From Hyphomicrobium sp. (GTDB lineage: Bacteria; Pseudomonadota; Alphaproteobacteria; Rhizobiales; Hyphomicrobiaceae), in assembly GCA_013141015.1 (NCBI GenBank), contig JABFRT010000004.1, forward strand, positions 124,001 through 188,000: 64,000 bases of DNA. Direction: 5' to 3'. The notes under the pieces are model-generated. The model saw only the letters and a list, made by a program, of their open reading frames with translations. It had not been told where the DNA came from and searched no databases. The translations under genes were made by a program, and so were the position numbers. This document shows, piece by piece, positions 8,506 through 19,881 of the stretch. The first letter of the stretch is position 1. Each line of letters begins with the position of its first letter.

Positions 8506-9405
8506 TTACGTGCTGATTTGCAAACCGGACGCCAACTCAGCGGCTTCCTTGCGGTAGGGGCTTGACGGATACGTGCCCAGCACAATCACCTCGGTCGAGA
8601 AAAACGACAACTCACGCATCGCCAACTGCACGAGGTGTTGCTTCAGGTGGCCTTCGATATCAGCGAAGAACATGGTGGCGTTGAACGTGCCCTCCGTCTG
8701 ATAGCTCTCAAGTTTGGTCATGTTGACGCCGTTGGTCGCGAACCCGCCAAGCGCTTTGTAGAGGGCTGCTGGAATATTGCGGACGCGGAAAATGAAGGTG
8801 GTGATGACGGGGCCTTGATCTGTGTCGGCGTCATCGGGTTCAGCCGCCAGCACCACGAAACGCGTGGTGTTGTGGCTTTCGTCTTCCATATCGCTTTTCA
8901 GAATTTCAAGGCCGTAGATTTCGGCGGCGAGACGCGAGGCGATTGCCGCCGTCGTGAGATCACTCGATTGCGATACGAGCCGCGCGGAGCCGGCGGTATC
9001 GGCTTCCGGCACCGGCGTGATGCCAAGCTTGCGCAGCGTGTTGCGGCATTGCCCCAGCGCCTGGGTGTGGCTCATCACGCGCTTGACCGACGAAAGCGGC
9101 GTGCCCTTCTTGGCCATCAACTGGTGGCGCACGCGCAAAAAATGCTCGGCAACGATGTACAGCCCGGCGTTCGGCAACAGGTGATGAATATCGGCTACGC
9201 GGCCAGCAACCGAATTCTCAATCGGGATCATCGCGTAAAGCGCGTCCCCTGATTTGACGGCGGCCAGCGCATCCTCAAATGTCGGATAGGCGACCGCTTC
9301 AAGTTTGGGGAACGCCTCGCGGGCAGCCAGATGCGAGTTAGCGCCGGGCTCGCCTTGATAGGCGATTTTTCCTTCGGCAACGGACAGGCGAGACGTGTGC
9401 GTCAT
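8506..9405 (-). CDS. pheA: Prephenate dehydratase
   Basis: 299 residues, monofunctional enzyme converting prephenate to phenylpyruvate in phenylalanine synthesis. The N-terminal substrate-binding-like domain (IAYQGEPGANSHLAA) carries the catalytic TRF motif (NTTRFVVLA). A C-terminal ACT domain (GGFATNGVNMTKLESYQ) gives phenylalanine feedback; the classical ESRP motif reads ESYQ, as I recall for related alphaproteobacteria. No chorismate mutase domain is fused. Gap of 38 bp after kdsB, 11 bp before the SDR gene. Confidence 0.94.
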   Translation of the reverse strand: MTHTSRLSVAEGKIAYQGEPGANSHLAAREAFPKLEAVAYPTFEDALAAVKSGDALYAMIPIENSVAGRVADIHHLLPNAGLYIVAEHFLRVRHQLMAKKGTPLSSVKRVMSHTQALGQCRNTLRKLGITPVPEADTAGSARLVSQSSDLTTAAIASRLAAEIYGLEILKSDMEDESHNTTRFVVLAAEPDDADTDQGPVITTFIFRVRNIPAALYKALGGFATNGVNMTKLESYQTEGTFNATMFFADIEGHLKQHLVQLAMRELSFFSTEVIVLGTYPSSPYRKEAAELASGLQIST

Positions 9406-9443
9406 GACGGATTAAAAACTCTTTGTGTTTGATGGAGGCCGTC

Positions 9444-10175
9444 TCAGGATTGCAGCAGGCGGCGGGCGCGCGCAAGGTCGCCGGGAGTATCGACACCGAG
9501 CGGAACGGTGTCAACGATGGCGACATCGATGCGCATGCCAGCTTCAAGCGCGCGCAGCTGTTCGAGCTTTTCGCGCGTCTCCAGCGGCGATGGCTTGAGA
9601 CCGACGAAGCGTTCCAGGCTGGCGCGGCGGTACGCGTAAATGCCGATGTGGTGATAGAGCGGGCCATCGCCCGAGGGCGCGGTGGCGCGGGTGAAATAGA
9701 GCGCACGTTGGCGGTTGGTGCCAATCGGCGTGCCGACCACTTTGACCACGTTCGGGTTGGTGCGCTCGCCAACTTCGGTAATTTCAGCGGCCAACGTCGC
9801 GATGTCGGCTGGACCTTCGATCAGCGGGGCGATCGCCGCGGTGACGAGCGCCGGGTCGAGCGTCGGCAGATCGCCCTGCAGGTTGACGATGACTTCGCAG
9901 GCCCGCGCGGGGTCAGCGTTGCACACGGCTTCAAACACGCGATCAGACCCCGACGCATGATCGGCGCGCGTCATGACCGCATCTCCACCTGCCGCGCGGA
10001 TGGCGGAGGCGATCTCCTCACTGTCAGTTGCGACGATCACCGCGCCACATTTAGCCGCGATGGCGCGCCGCCAGACATGAACGATCATGGGCTGGCCGTG
10101 GATATCGGCCATCGGTTTGCCGGGCAGGCGCGTTGCCTGCATCCGGGCGGGAATGACGATCAAAGTCTTCGACAT
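9444..10175 (-). CDS. kdsB: 3-deoxy-manno-octulosonate cytidylyltransferase
   Basis: 243 residues. Activates KDO as CMP-KDO for lipopolysaccharide inner core synthesis in the cytoplasm. Motifs: nucleotide-binding loop [14 protein letters not shown] at the N-terminus and [10 protein letters not shown] with acidic metal ligands. The ORF is open to 10262 but conserved sequence begins with [11 protein letters not shown] at 10175; no good Shine-Dalgarno is visible there, so the start is chosen by homology. First gene of a kdsB-pheA-SDR unit, divergent from the cytochrome gene. Confidence 0.93.
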   Translation of the reverse strand: MSKTLIVIPARMQATRLPGKPMADIHGQPMIVHVWRRAIAAKCGAVIVATDSEEIASAIRAAGGDAVMTRADHASGSDRVFEAVCNADPARACEVIVNLQGDLPTLDPALVTAAIAPLIEGPADIATLAAEITEVGERTNPNVVKVVGTPIGTNRQRALYFTRATAPSGDGPLYHHIGIYAYRRASLERFVGLKPSPLETREKLEQLRALEAGMRIDVAIVDTVPLGVDTPGDLARARRLLQS

Positions 10176-10370
10176 CACACTTTGGGAGGAGATACCTGTT
10201 GAGGGCACGTTTTTCGTGGTCACTGGAGCCGGCTTTCTGATCGGTGACAAACTGTCTCGCACCCTTGGCTGTAAAACGGAGCTTTGAAGCCTTGCAAGGG
10301 GAATGCGAGCTTATATACCTCGGACCAGTGCCGTTTTCGCCTACAGGCCACGCACCCGAGGATATCTCTC

Positions 10371-10988
10371 ATGGACAATATCGAACTGACCAAGATCGCC
10401 GGAGCGGTTCTTGCCGCGCTGCTGCTGATTGTGGGCACCAAGACGCTGGTTGAATCGAAATCGAGCCATGTCCTGGCCAAGCCGGGCTACACGCTGCCGG
10501 GCGGCACCCCGCCGGTTGCCGACGCGAAGGCCGCACCGGCCGCTGCCGATAAACCGGCAGCGGACAAAAAGGCAGCAGACGCCGCGCCAGCCGCAGCACC
10601 AGCTGCCGCAGCGGCCCCCGCCGGTGATGGTGGCGCTGATACGCTGGCCCTGTTGGCCAAGGCCAATGCCGACAACGGCAAGGCAGCTTTCGCTAAGTGC
10701 AAATCCTGCCACGCCATCGAAAAGGGCAAGAACGGCGTCGGACCCAGCCTTTACGGTGTCGTCAATCGCGCCAAGGGTTCCGCCGAAGGCTTTGGCTTTT
10801 CGGACGCTATGAAAGCCAAGGGCGGCAACTGGACATTTGAAGATCTGGCCAAATTCATGACCAGCCCGAAGGGTTTTGTTGCCGGCACAAAGATGGTGTT
10901 TACCGGCGTTCCGGCCGCAGCCGACCGGGCCGACCTGCTGGCCTATTTGGCAACCGTGGGCGACGCCCCGGTGCCGCTGCCTAAATGA
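10371..10988 (+). CDS. Membrane-anchored cytochrome c (CycM/c552-like)
   Basis: 205 residues: an uncleaved N-terminal membrane helix (about 9-26), an Ala/Pro-rich linker (45-88), and a class I cytochrome c domain with CKSCH (C110, C113, H114) and a distal GTKMVF methionine ligand. Membrane-tethered cytochromes of this type carry electrons from the bc1 complex to terminal oxidases. GAGGA lies upstream of the ATG. Divergent from kdsB, an arrangement I recall from Bradyrhizobium relatives. A strong terminator follows at 11023-11054. Confidence 0.9.
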   Translation: MDNIELTKIAGAVLAALLLIVGTKTLVESKSSHVLAKPGYTLPGGTPPVADAKAAPAAADKPAADKKAADAAPAAAPAAAAAPAGDGGADTLALLAKANADNGKAAFAKCKSCHAIEKGKNGVGPSLYGVVNRAKGSAEGFGFSDAMKAKGGNWTFEDLAKFMTSPKGFVAGTKMVFTGVPAAADRADLLAYLATVGDAPVPLPK

Positions 10989-11022
10989 CAGCAAGTTAAC
11001 TCGCTCGCCTGCCCAATATTTG

Positions 11023-11054
11023 CGACCCTGCCGGGCGACCGGCGGGGTCGTTTT
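11023..11054 (+). terminator. Rho-independent terminator after the cytochrome c gene
   Basis: A 12-bp stem (one wobble pair) from CGACCCTGCCGG and CCGGCGGGGTCG closes a GCGA tetraloop and is followed by TTTTCGTTT. Confidence 0.85.
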
Positions 11055-11145
11055 CGTTTATTGACGCGGAAAGTTATCCCCGCCCACTGGCTGGATGATA
11101 CCCTTGCGGGTGAAGCCGTATGACGACGAAAGGATGCGACCTTTG

Positions 11146-13058
<1,913 letters not shown>

Positions 13059-13059
<1 letters not shown>

Positions 13060-15062
13060 TGGCCAATCTTATGCGCGCCGCATCCACCGGAAATTGTCAT
13101 CCCCGCTGTAGCGGGGATGACAGTGTTGTGGGCATCGAGGGCCGCGGTGTTGGCGGCTCAGCGCGGCTGGCTTGGAGAAGTACACGCGCGCTGGCGGCGC
13201 TGGCTGCTTGCATTTGCGTCAGCGTCGCGGTGTCAAACACCGCCATCGCCGAACCACGCCACGGCTTGTCGATTTTCGGCGATCTTAAATATGCCCCCGG
13301 CTTCAAGCATTTCGACTACGTCAACCCGGACGCGCCGAAAGGCGGGTCTATCGTGACGATGGGCACAAGCGGCGCCACGACCTATGACAGCTTCAACAAT
13401 TTCATTCTGAAAGGCGACGCCGCGCGCGGATTGGAATTCTTGTTCGACAGCTTGATGGTGCGCGCCAACGACGAGCCGGACGCGGTCTATGGGCTGATCG
13501 CTGAGACCGCTGACGTGGCAGCCGACGGCCTCTCCGTCACGTTCAAGCTGCGGGCAGAAGCCAAGTTTTCAGACGGCACGCCGGTGACGGCCGACGATGT
13601 CGCGGCTTCGTTCGCGATGCTCAAAGACAAAGGCCATCCGTCAATCACACTGACGCTGCGCGATGTGGTGTCGGCACAAGCACTCGACGCTGCAACCGTA
13701 CGTTATACCTTCAAAGGCGATCTGACGCGCGACCTGCCAATTATCGTAGCGCAGCTGCCCGTGCTGTCGAAAGCCTATTACGCAACCGAGAAATTTGAAG
13801 AGACCTCGCTCAAGCCGCCGCTCGGATCTGGGCCATACAGAATCAAAGATTTCCGCCCCGGCACATATGTGACCTATGCGCGCCGCGCCGATTATTGGGC
13901 GCGCGACTTAGCCGTCAATCGCGGGCGCTATAATTTCGATGAGGTCCGCTACGACTATTACCGCGACCGCAACGTCGAACTGGAGGCGATCAAGTCCGGC
14001 CAGCTGGATTTGCGCGAGGAGTTCACCAGCGTCAACTGGGCGACGGGCTACGACATCCCGGCCGTGAAAGATGGCCGATTGATCAAGGACGTGCTGCCGG
14101 ACGACAGGCCGTCCGGCGCGCAGGGTTATTTTCTCAATACGCGGCGCGAAAAGTTCCAGGACATCCGCGTGCGCCAAGCGCTCGCCCTCGCGTTCGACTT
14201 CGAGTGGTCGAACAAAAAGCTGTTTTATGGGCTGTATAAACGCACCCACAGTTTCTTTCAAAACTCCGACATGATGGCGGCCGGCAAACCTTCAGCAGAC
14301 GAGCTTGCCCTGCTTGAACCTTTCAAGGACAAGCTGGCGCCCGCCGTGTTCGATGCGCCCTATATCCCGCCCGTGACCGACGGCAGCGGCGACAATCGCG
14401 CCAACCTGAAGGCGGCGCGCGAGATGCTAATTGCTGCAGGCTGGTCGCCGGGCAATGACCGCTTGCTGCGCAACGCCAAAGGCGAGACGCTGGACATTGA
14501 GTTTTTGATGTTCGAGCCGATGTTTGAACGCATCACCGGGCCTTACGCCGAGAACCTGAAAAAAATCGGCATCAATGCCTCGCTGCGCATGGTCGATCCG
14601 GCACAATATGAGCGGCGCATGAAGGCGTTCGATTTCGATGCCTCGACGCAGCGCTATGCGCTGCGCTTGACGCCCGGCATTGAATTGCGCAGCTACTGGG
14701 GGGCGGAAGCCGCCAAGCTTGATGGATCGTTCAATCTGGCAGGCATTGCCGATCCTGTGGTCGATAGCCTCGCCGACAAGGTGATTGCCGCCAAATCGCG
14801 CGGCGAACTTGTGACCGCGACGCGGGCCATCGACCGGGTGCTGCGGGCCGGGCACTATTGGGTGCCGCATTGGTATAAGGCGTCTCACGCGCTCGCCTAT
14901 TGGAATAAATTCGCGCGGCCGGCGATCAAGCCGAAGTATGATCCAGGTATTCTGGACACGTGGTGGTATGATTCGGTGAAGGCTGAAGCGCTGGCGGGCG
15001 GCCAGGGCAAAGCTCCGCCGTCACCGGCCCCGGTAAAACCGCAAGGAGCGGCAGCGCAATAA
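13059..15062 (+). CDS. Extracellular solute-binding protein, oligopeptide type (YejA-like), copy 2
   Basis: About 667 residues, second YejA-like binding protein. Shared signatures with copy 1 include FKHFDYVNPDAPKGG and PHWYKASHALAYWNKFARP. The N-terminus before the export signal (RALAALAACICVSVAVSNTAIA) is unusually long because it includes a perfect palindrome at 13095-13122, so the real start may be a GTG downstream of it. The C-terminus has a Pro-rich tail (PPSPAPVKPQG). It overlaps yejB by one base (TAATG). Having two binding proteins suggests a broadened peptide range. Confidence 0.9.
13095..13122. repeat. Perfect palindrome with GTCATCC/GGATGAC ends
   Basis: TGTCATCCCCGC (13095-13106) and GCGGGGATGACA (13111-13122) are exact complements around the loop TGTA. 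No T-run follows, so it is not a standard terminator. It lies at the junction of the two binding-protein genes, within the 5' end of the second. The end sequence matches the ends of the 904-1035 element, suggesting a dispersed palindromic repeat. Confidence 0.8.
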
Positions 15063-16267
15063 TGGCAACCTATCTGCTCAAACGATTGCTGCTGATCATC
15101 CCGACGCTGTTCGGGATCATGCTGTTCTCATTCGTCATCATTCAATTTGCGCCGGGCGGCCCGGTGGAACGCATGATCGCCCAGCTGATGGGTCACGATT
15201 CATCAATCGTCAACCGCATGGGTGGCGGTGGCGGCGACGGATTGGGCGGCGCGGGCGCGGCTGGCGGCCAGCTTGGCCAAGGGGCGGCGGATGCTGTGTC
15301 GTCGAAATACCGCGGCGCGCAGGGGCTCGATCCGGAATTCATCAAGAGCCTGGAAAAGCAGTTCGGCTTCGACAAGCCGGCCTATGAGCGCTTTTTCCTG
15401 ATGATTAAGAACTACACATGCCGCATGACGCCGGACGGAACTTCCAGCGCGACAAGCATGTTTCGGGTGCACATCTGGAAAACTTCGGTCGGATTCGATT
15501 GTTTAGATTTCGGCAAGAGCTATTTCCGTGATATTTCTGTAGTCCACCTAATAAAGGAAAAGCTACCCGTCTCCATCTCGCTTGGGCTCTGGATGACGCT
15601 GCTGACCTATCTGATATCGATCCCGCTTGGCATCCGCAAGGCAGTCAACGACGGCAGCAAATTCGACAGCTGGACGAGTGCGGTGCTGGTGGTCGGGTAT
15701 GCGATCCCCGGATTCCTATTCGCCGTGCTACTGCTCATCTTGTTTGCGGGCTCGTCGTTCTTTCAGTGGTTCCCGTCGCGCGGGCTCTATTCCGACAACT
15801 GGGAACAGATGTCGTTGTTCGGCAAAATCGTCGACTATTTCTGGCACTTGACGCTGCCGCTGATCGCGATGGCGGTCGGCTCGTTCACGGCCATGACGTT
15901 CCTGACCAAGAATTCGTTTCTCGATGAAATCCGCAAGCAATACGTGGTCGCCGCACGCGCCAAGGGCCTCAATGAAAGCCAGGTGCTGTATGGCCACGTG
16001 TTCCGCAATGCCATGCTGCTGATCATTGCCGGCTTCCCGGCGGCATTCATCGGCGCGTTTTTCTCAGGCGCGTTGCTGATCGAGACGATCTTTTCGCTGG
16101 ACGGGCTCGGCCTGCTATCATTCGAGAGCATCGAAAAGCGCGACTACCCTGTGGTGTTCGCCTCGCTTTACATTTTCTCGCTCGTAGGCCTGCTGGTCGG
16201 CATCATCTCCGACTACGTCTATACGCTGGTTGATCCGCGCATCGATTTTGAAACGCGGGAGGTTTGA
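15062..16267 (+). CDS. yejB: Peptide ABC transporter permease, YejB-like
   Basis: 401-residue inner-membrane permease of the DppB/OppB type. N-terminal helix LLKRLLLIIPTLFGIMLFSF, a Gly-rich periplasmic loop (residues 57-78), further helices, and the EAA-type coupling loop VVAARAKGLNESQVLYGHVF followed by DPRIDF at the end. Longer than usual YejB (about 365): about 29 residues (roughly 118-147) are inserted before DFGKSYFRDIS, and the surrounding codons are AT-richer. Pairs with the YejE-like permease; translationally coupled to the binding protein. Confidence 0.9.
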   Translation: MATYLLKRLLLIIPTLFGIMLFSFVIIQFAPGGPVERMIAQLMGHDSSIVNRMGGGGGDGLGGAGAAGGQLGQGAADAVSSKYRGAQGLDPEFIKSLEKQFGFDKPAYERFFLMIKNYTCRMTPDGTSSATSMFRVHIWKTSVGFDCLDFGKSYFRDISVVHLIKEKLPVSISLGLWMTLLTYLISIPLGIRKAVNDGSKFDSWTSAVLVVGYAIPGFLFAVLLLILFAGSSFFQWFPSRGLYSDNWEQMSLFGKIVDYFWHLTLPLIAMAVGSFTAMTFLTKNSFLDEIRKQYVVAARAKGLNESQVLYGHVFRNAMLLIIAGFPAAFIGAFFSGALLIETIFSLDGLGLLSFESIEKRDYPVVFASLYIFSLVGLLVGIISDYVYTLVDPRIDFETREV

Positions 16268-16272
16268 GCGCC

Positions 16273-17490
16273 ATGGATCAGAAGACGGACACCGCGCCGG
16301 CCGCGCCAAAATCCTCTCCCCGCCTCACCGGCATCTTTCAGCGCGCCGCCAACCATTTCGGCTGGCGCTTGTCGCCCGTTAACCGCCGGCGCCTGGAGCG
16401 CTTCAAGGCGCATAAACTCGGCTACCGCGCGTTCCTGATTTTCTCAGGCCTGTTTCTGGTGACGCTGTTCGCCGAGTTCATTTCCAACGACCGGCCGCTG
16501 ATCGCCAGCTATAAGGGCGAGATTCTGTTTCCGGTGCTGGTCGACTATCCGGAAGAGAAGTTCGGCGGGTTCCTGGCCGTCACCGACTACAAGACGCCGG
16601 ACATTCAAAACGAGATCAACGCTAACGGCTGGATGGTGTGGCCGCTGATCCGCTATTCCTATGACACGATCAACAAAGATTACCCGGGCCGGGTGGGCTC
16701 GAACGCCGTGTGCCTTGGCTATCCGGCACCACCGCCCTGGTCGTCGTCGTTGAAGCTGTGTGATGCACCCGCCGAACAGGTGGCGCGCTATCAGGCATTC
16801 GGCAACATGAACTGGCTTGGCCTCGACAACCAGGGGCGCGATGTGCTGGCCCGCGTGATCTACGGGTTCCGCGTGTCGGTGCTGTTTGGATTGCTGCTGA
16901 CCATAGTTTCGTCGGTCATCGGCGTGCTGGCGGGCGCCGTGCAAGGCTATTTCGGCGGCAAGACCGATTTGATTTTCCAGCGCATCCTGGAGATCTGGAA
17001 TTCAATCCCGGAATTGTTCGTATTGCTGATCATCTCGTCGATGTTCATTCCGGGATTCTGGACGCTGCTTGGCATTCTGCTGCTGTTTTCCTGGACGTCG
17101 CTGGTCGGCGTGGTGCGCGCTGAATTTCTGCGCGGGCGCAATCTCGAATACGTGCGGGCGGCACGCGCTCTTGGGCTTTCCGATTGGCAGATCATGTTCA
17201 AACATCTGCTTCCCAACGCGATGGTGGCCACGCTGACGTTTTTGCCGTTCAAGCTGTCGGGCGGTATCGCGGCGCTGACCGCGCTCGACTTCCTTGGCCT
17301 TGGCATGCCGCCTGGATCGCCGTCGCTTGGCGAACTGCTGTTGCAAGGCAAGAAGCATTTGGAGGCGCCGTGGCTCGGCATTTCGGGCTTCGTCGCCGTA
17401 TCGATCATTCTGAGCCTGGCGATTTTCATGGGCGAAGCGGTGCGCGACGCGCTTGATCCAAGAAAGACGTTCAAGCAGGGGAAGGGTTAA
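16273..17490 (+). CDS. yejE: Peptide ABC transporter permease, YejE-like
   Basis: About 405-residue inner-membrane permease of the DppC type. First helix AFLIFSGLFLVTLFAEFIS, a long periplasmic loop (FPVLVDYPEEKFGG and onward) characteristic of YejE, LGLDNQGRDVLARVIYGFRV, and an EAA loop YVRAARALGLSDWQIMFKHL. ATG at 16273 was chosen with GGGAGG upstream; a TTG at 16264 overlapping the yejB stop is an alternative. It is separated from its ATPase gene by a toxin-antitoxin pair. Confidence 0.92.
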   Translation: MDQKTDTAPAAPKSSPRLTGIFQRAANHFGWRLSPVNRRRLERFKAHKLGYRAFLIFSGLFLVTLFAEFISNDRPLIASYKGEILFPVLVDYPEEKFGGFLAVTDYKTPDIQNEINANGWMVWPLIRYSYDTINKDYPGRVGSNAVCLGYPAPPPWSSSLKLCDAPAEQVARYQAFGNMNWLGLDNQGRDVLARVIYGFRVSVLFGLLLTIVSSVIGVLAGAVQGYFGGKTDLIFQRILEIWNSIPELFVLLIISSMFIPGFWTLLGILLLFSWTSLVGVVRAEFLRGRNLEYVRAARALGLSDWQIMFKHLLPNAMVATLTFLPFKLSGGIAALTALDFLGLGMPPGSPSLGELLLQGKKHLEAPWLGISGFVAVSIILSLAIFMGEAVRDALDPRKTFKQGKG

Positions 17491-17536
17491 TGGCGTACAA
17501 TCTCGACGGAGCCGCCGTTCTGGAGTAAAGTTTCAT

Positions 17537-17764
17537 ATGGGCGAAACGCGAAAAATCGTGACTGAGAACTATCCGGCACACAAGCTGCCCGAAGACCTGC
17601 GCCGTGGCCTTGAGGACCTCGCTAGTGTGCGCGTGACAGTCGAGACGGAAGATGTCGACCGGCCAACGCCGCTCACGTCTTTCATCGGCAGCGCCAAGGG
17701 ATGCTATCTCACCCCCAGCGATGCGGTCACCTGCATCCGTTCCCTGCGAGACGAATGGGAATGA
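17537..17764 (+). CDS. Putative antitoxin of a PIN-toxin pair
   Basis: 75 residues. The C-terminal part PLTSFIGSAKGCYLTPSDAV followed by IRSLRDEWE resembles the toxin-wrapping tails of VapB-like antitoxins, with a region after residue 10 (YPAHKLPEDLRRGLEDL) that could be the DNA-binding part; I do not recognise a clear AbrB or RHH fold. The stop codon overlaps the toxin start (ATGA), typical of toxin-antitoxin operons. Start ATG 17537, 46 bp after yejE. Confidence 0.7.
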   Translation: MGETRKIVTENYPAHKLPEDLRRGLEDLASVRVTVETEDVDRPTPLTSFIGSAKGCYLTPSDAVTCIRSLRDEWE

Positions 17765-18207
17765 TCGACATCGAGTCCTTCACCGGCGACCATGTCTATC
17801 TCGACGCCAACGTCTTCATCTATGCCGTCGAAGGCTTTGAAAAATACGCAAGCCTTTGCACTGCCCTTCTTGAAGCTATCGAGGTACGGAAAATTCAAGC
17901 TGTCACCAGCGAACTGACTTTGGCAGAGGTGCTTGTGCGTCCACTAAAAGAAAAGCGGACGGACATTGCCGCCGTCTACGAGCGGCTGGTCCAGTCGCAA
18001 TTCAGCTTGAAAGTTGTACCGGTATCGCGCGGTATTCTGGTGGCAGCGGCGGGGCTCAGAGCCACAAGCGGCTGCAAGTTGCCGGACGCAATCCACGCAG
18101 CAACGGCTCAAAGCGCTGGCTCTGAATTTCTATTTACCGCCGACAAGTCGTTGAAGGCTCCATTGCCCCTGCGCGTTGTGACGCTTGATGACCTGCTTGA
18201 AGGCTGA
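17761..18207 (+). CDS. PIN-domain toxin, VapC-like ribonuclease
   Basis: 148 residues, whole-length PIN domain. The acidic Mg2+-binding residues are all visible: D15 (LDANVFIY), E56 (LTLAEVLVRP), D109 (LPDAIHAATA) and D128 (FTADKSL). VapC toxins cleave specific RNAs such as initiator tRNA or rRNA when the antitoxin is degraded. The target here is unknown. Translationally coupled to the antitoxin by ATGA. The pair sits in the same direction between the permease and ATPase genes of the peptide importer. Confidence 0.85.
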   Translation: MIDIESFTGDHVYLDANVFIYAVEGFEKYASLCTALLEAIEVRKIQAVTSELTLAEVLVRPLKEKRTDIAAVYERLVQSQFSLKVVPVSRGILVAAAGLRATSGCKLPDAIHAATAQSAGSEFLFTADKSLKAPLPLRVVTLDDLLEG

Positions 18208-18228
18208 ACCGGGAGACGCTCAACACAC

Positions 18229-19857
18229 ATGACATCCGCCCCCCTTGTTGACGTGAAAAACTTGTCGGTGGAATTCGGCGAAGGCGATACGGCGGCGCGC
18301 GTCGTCAAAGGCGTGTCGTTCAACGTTGCCAAGGGTGAGACGGTGGCGCTGGTCGGCGAATCTGGCTCCGGCAAGACCGTGTCGGCGTTGTCGATCCTGA
18401 AGCTGCTGCCGGGGTCCGCCACCCACCCAACCGGTGAAATTATGTTTGAAGGCACCGACATCCTGAAGGCGGATGAAGCCTTCATGCGCTCGATCCGCGG
18501 CGACAAGATCTCGATCATCTTCCAAGAGCCGATGACGACGCTGAACCCGCTGCACACAATCGAAAAGCAGGTTGGCGAAATCATCCGGCTGCACCAGAAT
18601 GTGGACGACGCGGAAATCCGCCGCCGCGTTGTCGACCTGCTGCACAAAGTCGGCATCCGCGATCCTGAGAAGCGGCTGGATAGTTATCCGCACCAATTGT
18701 CGGGCGGCCAGCGCCAGCGCGTGATCATCGCGACCGCGCTTGCCAACGAACCCGATCTGCTGATTGCGGACGAGCCGACAACCGCGCTTGACGTGACCAT
18801 CCAGGCGCAAATCCTTGAGCTCTTGAAAAAACTGCAAAAGGAAATGGGCATGGCGATGCTGTTGATCACCCATGATCTCGGCATCGTGCGGCGCATGGCC
18901 GACCGCGTCTATGTTATGCAAAACGGCGCAATTGTCGAAACCGGTTCCGCGCAAGGTGTGTTTGAAAAGCCAAAGCACCCCTACACCAAGCACCTGATTG
19001 AAGCGGAGCCGAAGGGCGCGCCGCCGGTTACAAACCTCTCAGGGCCGGTGGTCGTTGAAACGGAGAACTTGAAAGTCTGGTTCCCGATCAAGCGCGGCTT
19101 GCTGCAACGGACCGTTGATCACGTCAAAGCGGTCGATGGGCTGAGCATGAAGCTGCGCGCTGGCGAGACGCTCGGCGTGGTCGGTGAATCGGGCTCCGGC
19201 AAGACGACGCTCGGCCTCGCACTTCTGCGGCTGATCTCATCGGAGGGGCCAATCGCCTACGTTGGCAACCGCATCGACGGCTACACCAACAATCAGATGC
19301 GGCCGTTGCGCAAAGACATGCAGGTGGTGTTCCAGGACCCTTATGGATCTCTGTCGCCGCGCATGACCGTCGGCCAAATCATCGAAGAAGGTCTGACCAT
19401 CCAGGCGCCGCAGATGGACGAAGATGCGCGGCGTGCGCGCGTCGGCGTGGCGCTGAAAGAGGTCGGGCTCGATCCGAACGCGCAAGACCGCTACCCGCAT
19501 GAATTCTCCGGTGGCCAGCGCCAGCGCATCGCCATTGCGCGCGCGATGGTGCTGGAGCCGAAGTTTGTGATGCTGGACGAGCCGACCAGCGCGCTCGATA
19601 TGAGCGTACAAGCGCAGATCGTCGATCTTTTGCGCGATCTGCAAAACAAACGGCAGCTGGCTTATCTCTTCATCAGCCACGATTTGAAGGTCGTGCGGGC
19701 GTTGTGCAACTATGTGATCGTCATGCGCAACGGCAAGGTTGTCGAAGAAGGACCGGCGCGCGATATTTTCGACAACCCGCGCGAAGATTATACAAAGGCC
19801 CTGCTGGCGGCAGCGTTCGACATGAAGGTTGCCCATCGCGGGGTTCTCGCGAGCTGA
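18229..19857 (+). CDS. yejF: Peptide ABC transporter ATP-binding protein with two ATPase domains, YejF-like
   Basis: 542 residues carrying two fused ABC domains. Domain 1: Walker A GESGSGKT near residue 44, signature LSGGQRQRV, Walker [13 protein letters not shown]. Domain 2: [11 protein letters not shown] near 322, [22 protein letters not shown]. The fused form matches DppD+DppF in one chain. It energises import through the YejB/YejE-like pair. GGGAG lies upstream of the ATG, 21 bp after the toxin gene; readthrough from the yej operon and from the toxin-antitoxin promoter would both reach it. Confidence 0.94.
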   Translation: MTSAPLVDVKNLSVEFGEGDTAARVVKGVSFNVAKGETVALVGESGSGKTVSALSILKLLPGSATHPTGEIMFEGTDILKADEAFMRSIRGDKISIIFQEPMTTLNPLHTIEKQVGEIIRLHQNVDDAEIRRRVVDLLHKVGIRDPEKRLDSYPHQLSGGQRQRVIIATALANEPDLLIADEPTTALDVTIQAQILELLKKLQKEMGMAMLLITHDLGIVRRMADRVYVMQNGAIVETGSAQGVFEKPKHPYTKHLIEAEPKGAPPVTNLSGPVVVETENLKVWFPIKRGLLQRTVDHVKAVDGLSMKLRAGETLGVVGESGSGKTTLGLALLRLISSEGPIAYVGNRIDGYTNNQMRPLRKDMQVVFQDPYGSLSPRMTVGQIIEEGLTIQAPQMDEDARRARVGVALKEVGLDPNAQDRYPHEFSGGQRQRIAIARAMVLEPKFVMLDEPTSALDMSVQAQIVDLLRDLQNKRQLAYLFISHDLKVVRALCNYVIVMRNGKVVEEGPARDIFDNPREDYTKALLAAAFDMKVAHRGVLAS

Positions 19858-19881
19858 GCGGTTTTTCGAGGAGTAACGTCC

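Noticed and set aside
13095-13122. Palindrome as a Rho-independent terminator
   Set aside because: No T-run follows on either strand, and genes on both sides are overlapped and co-directional.
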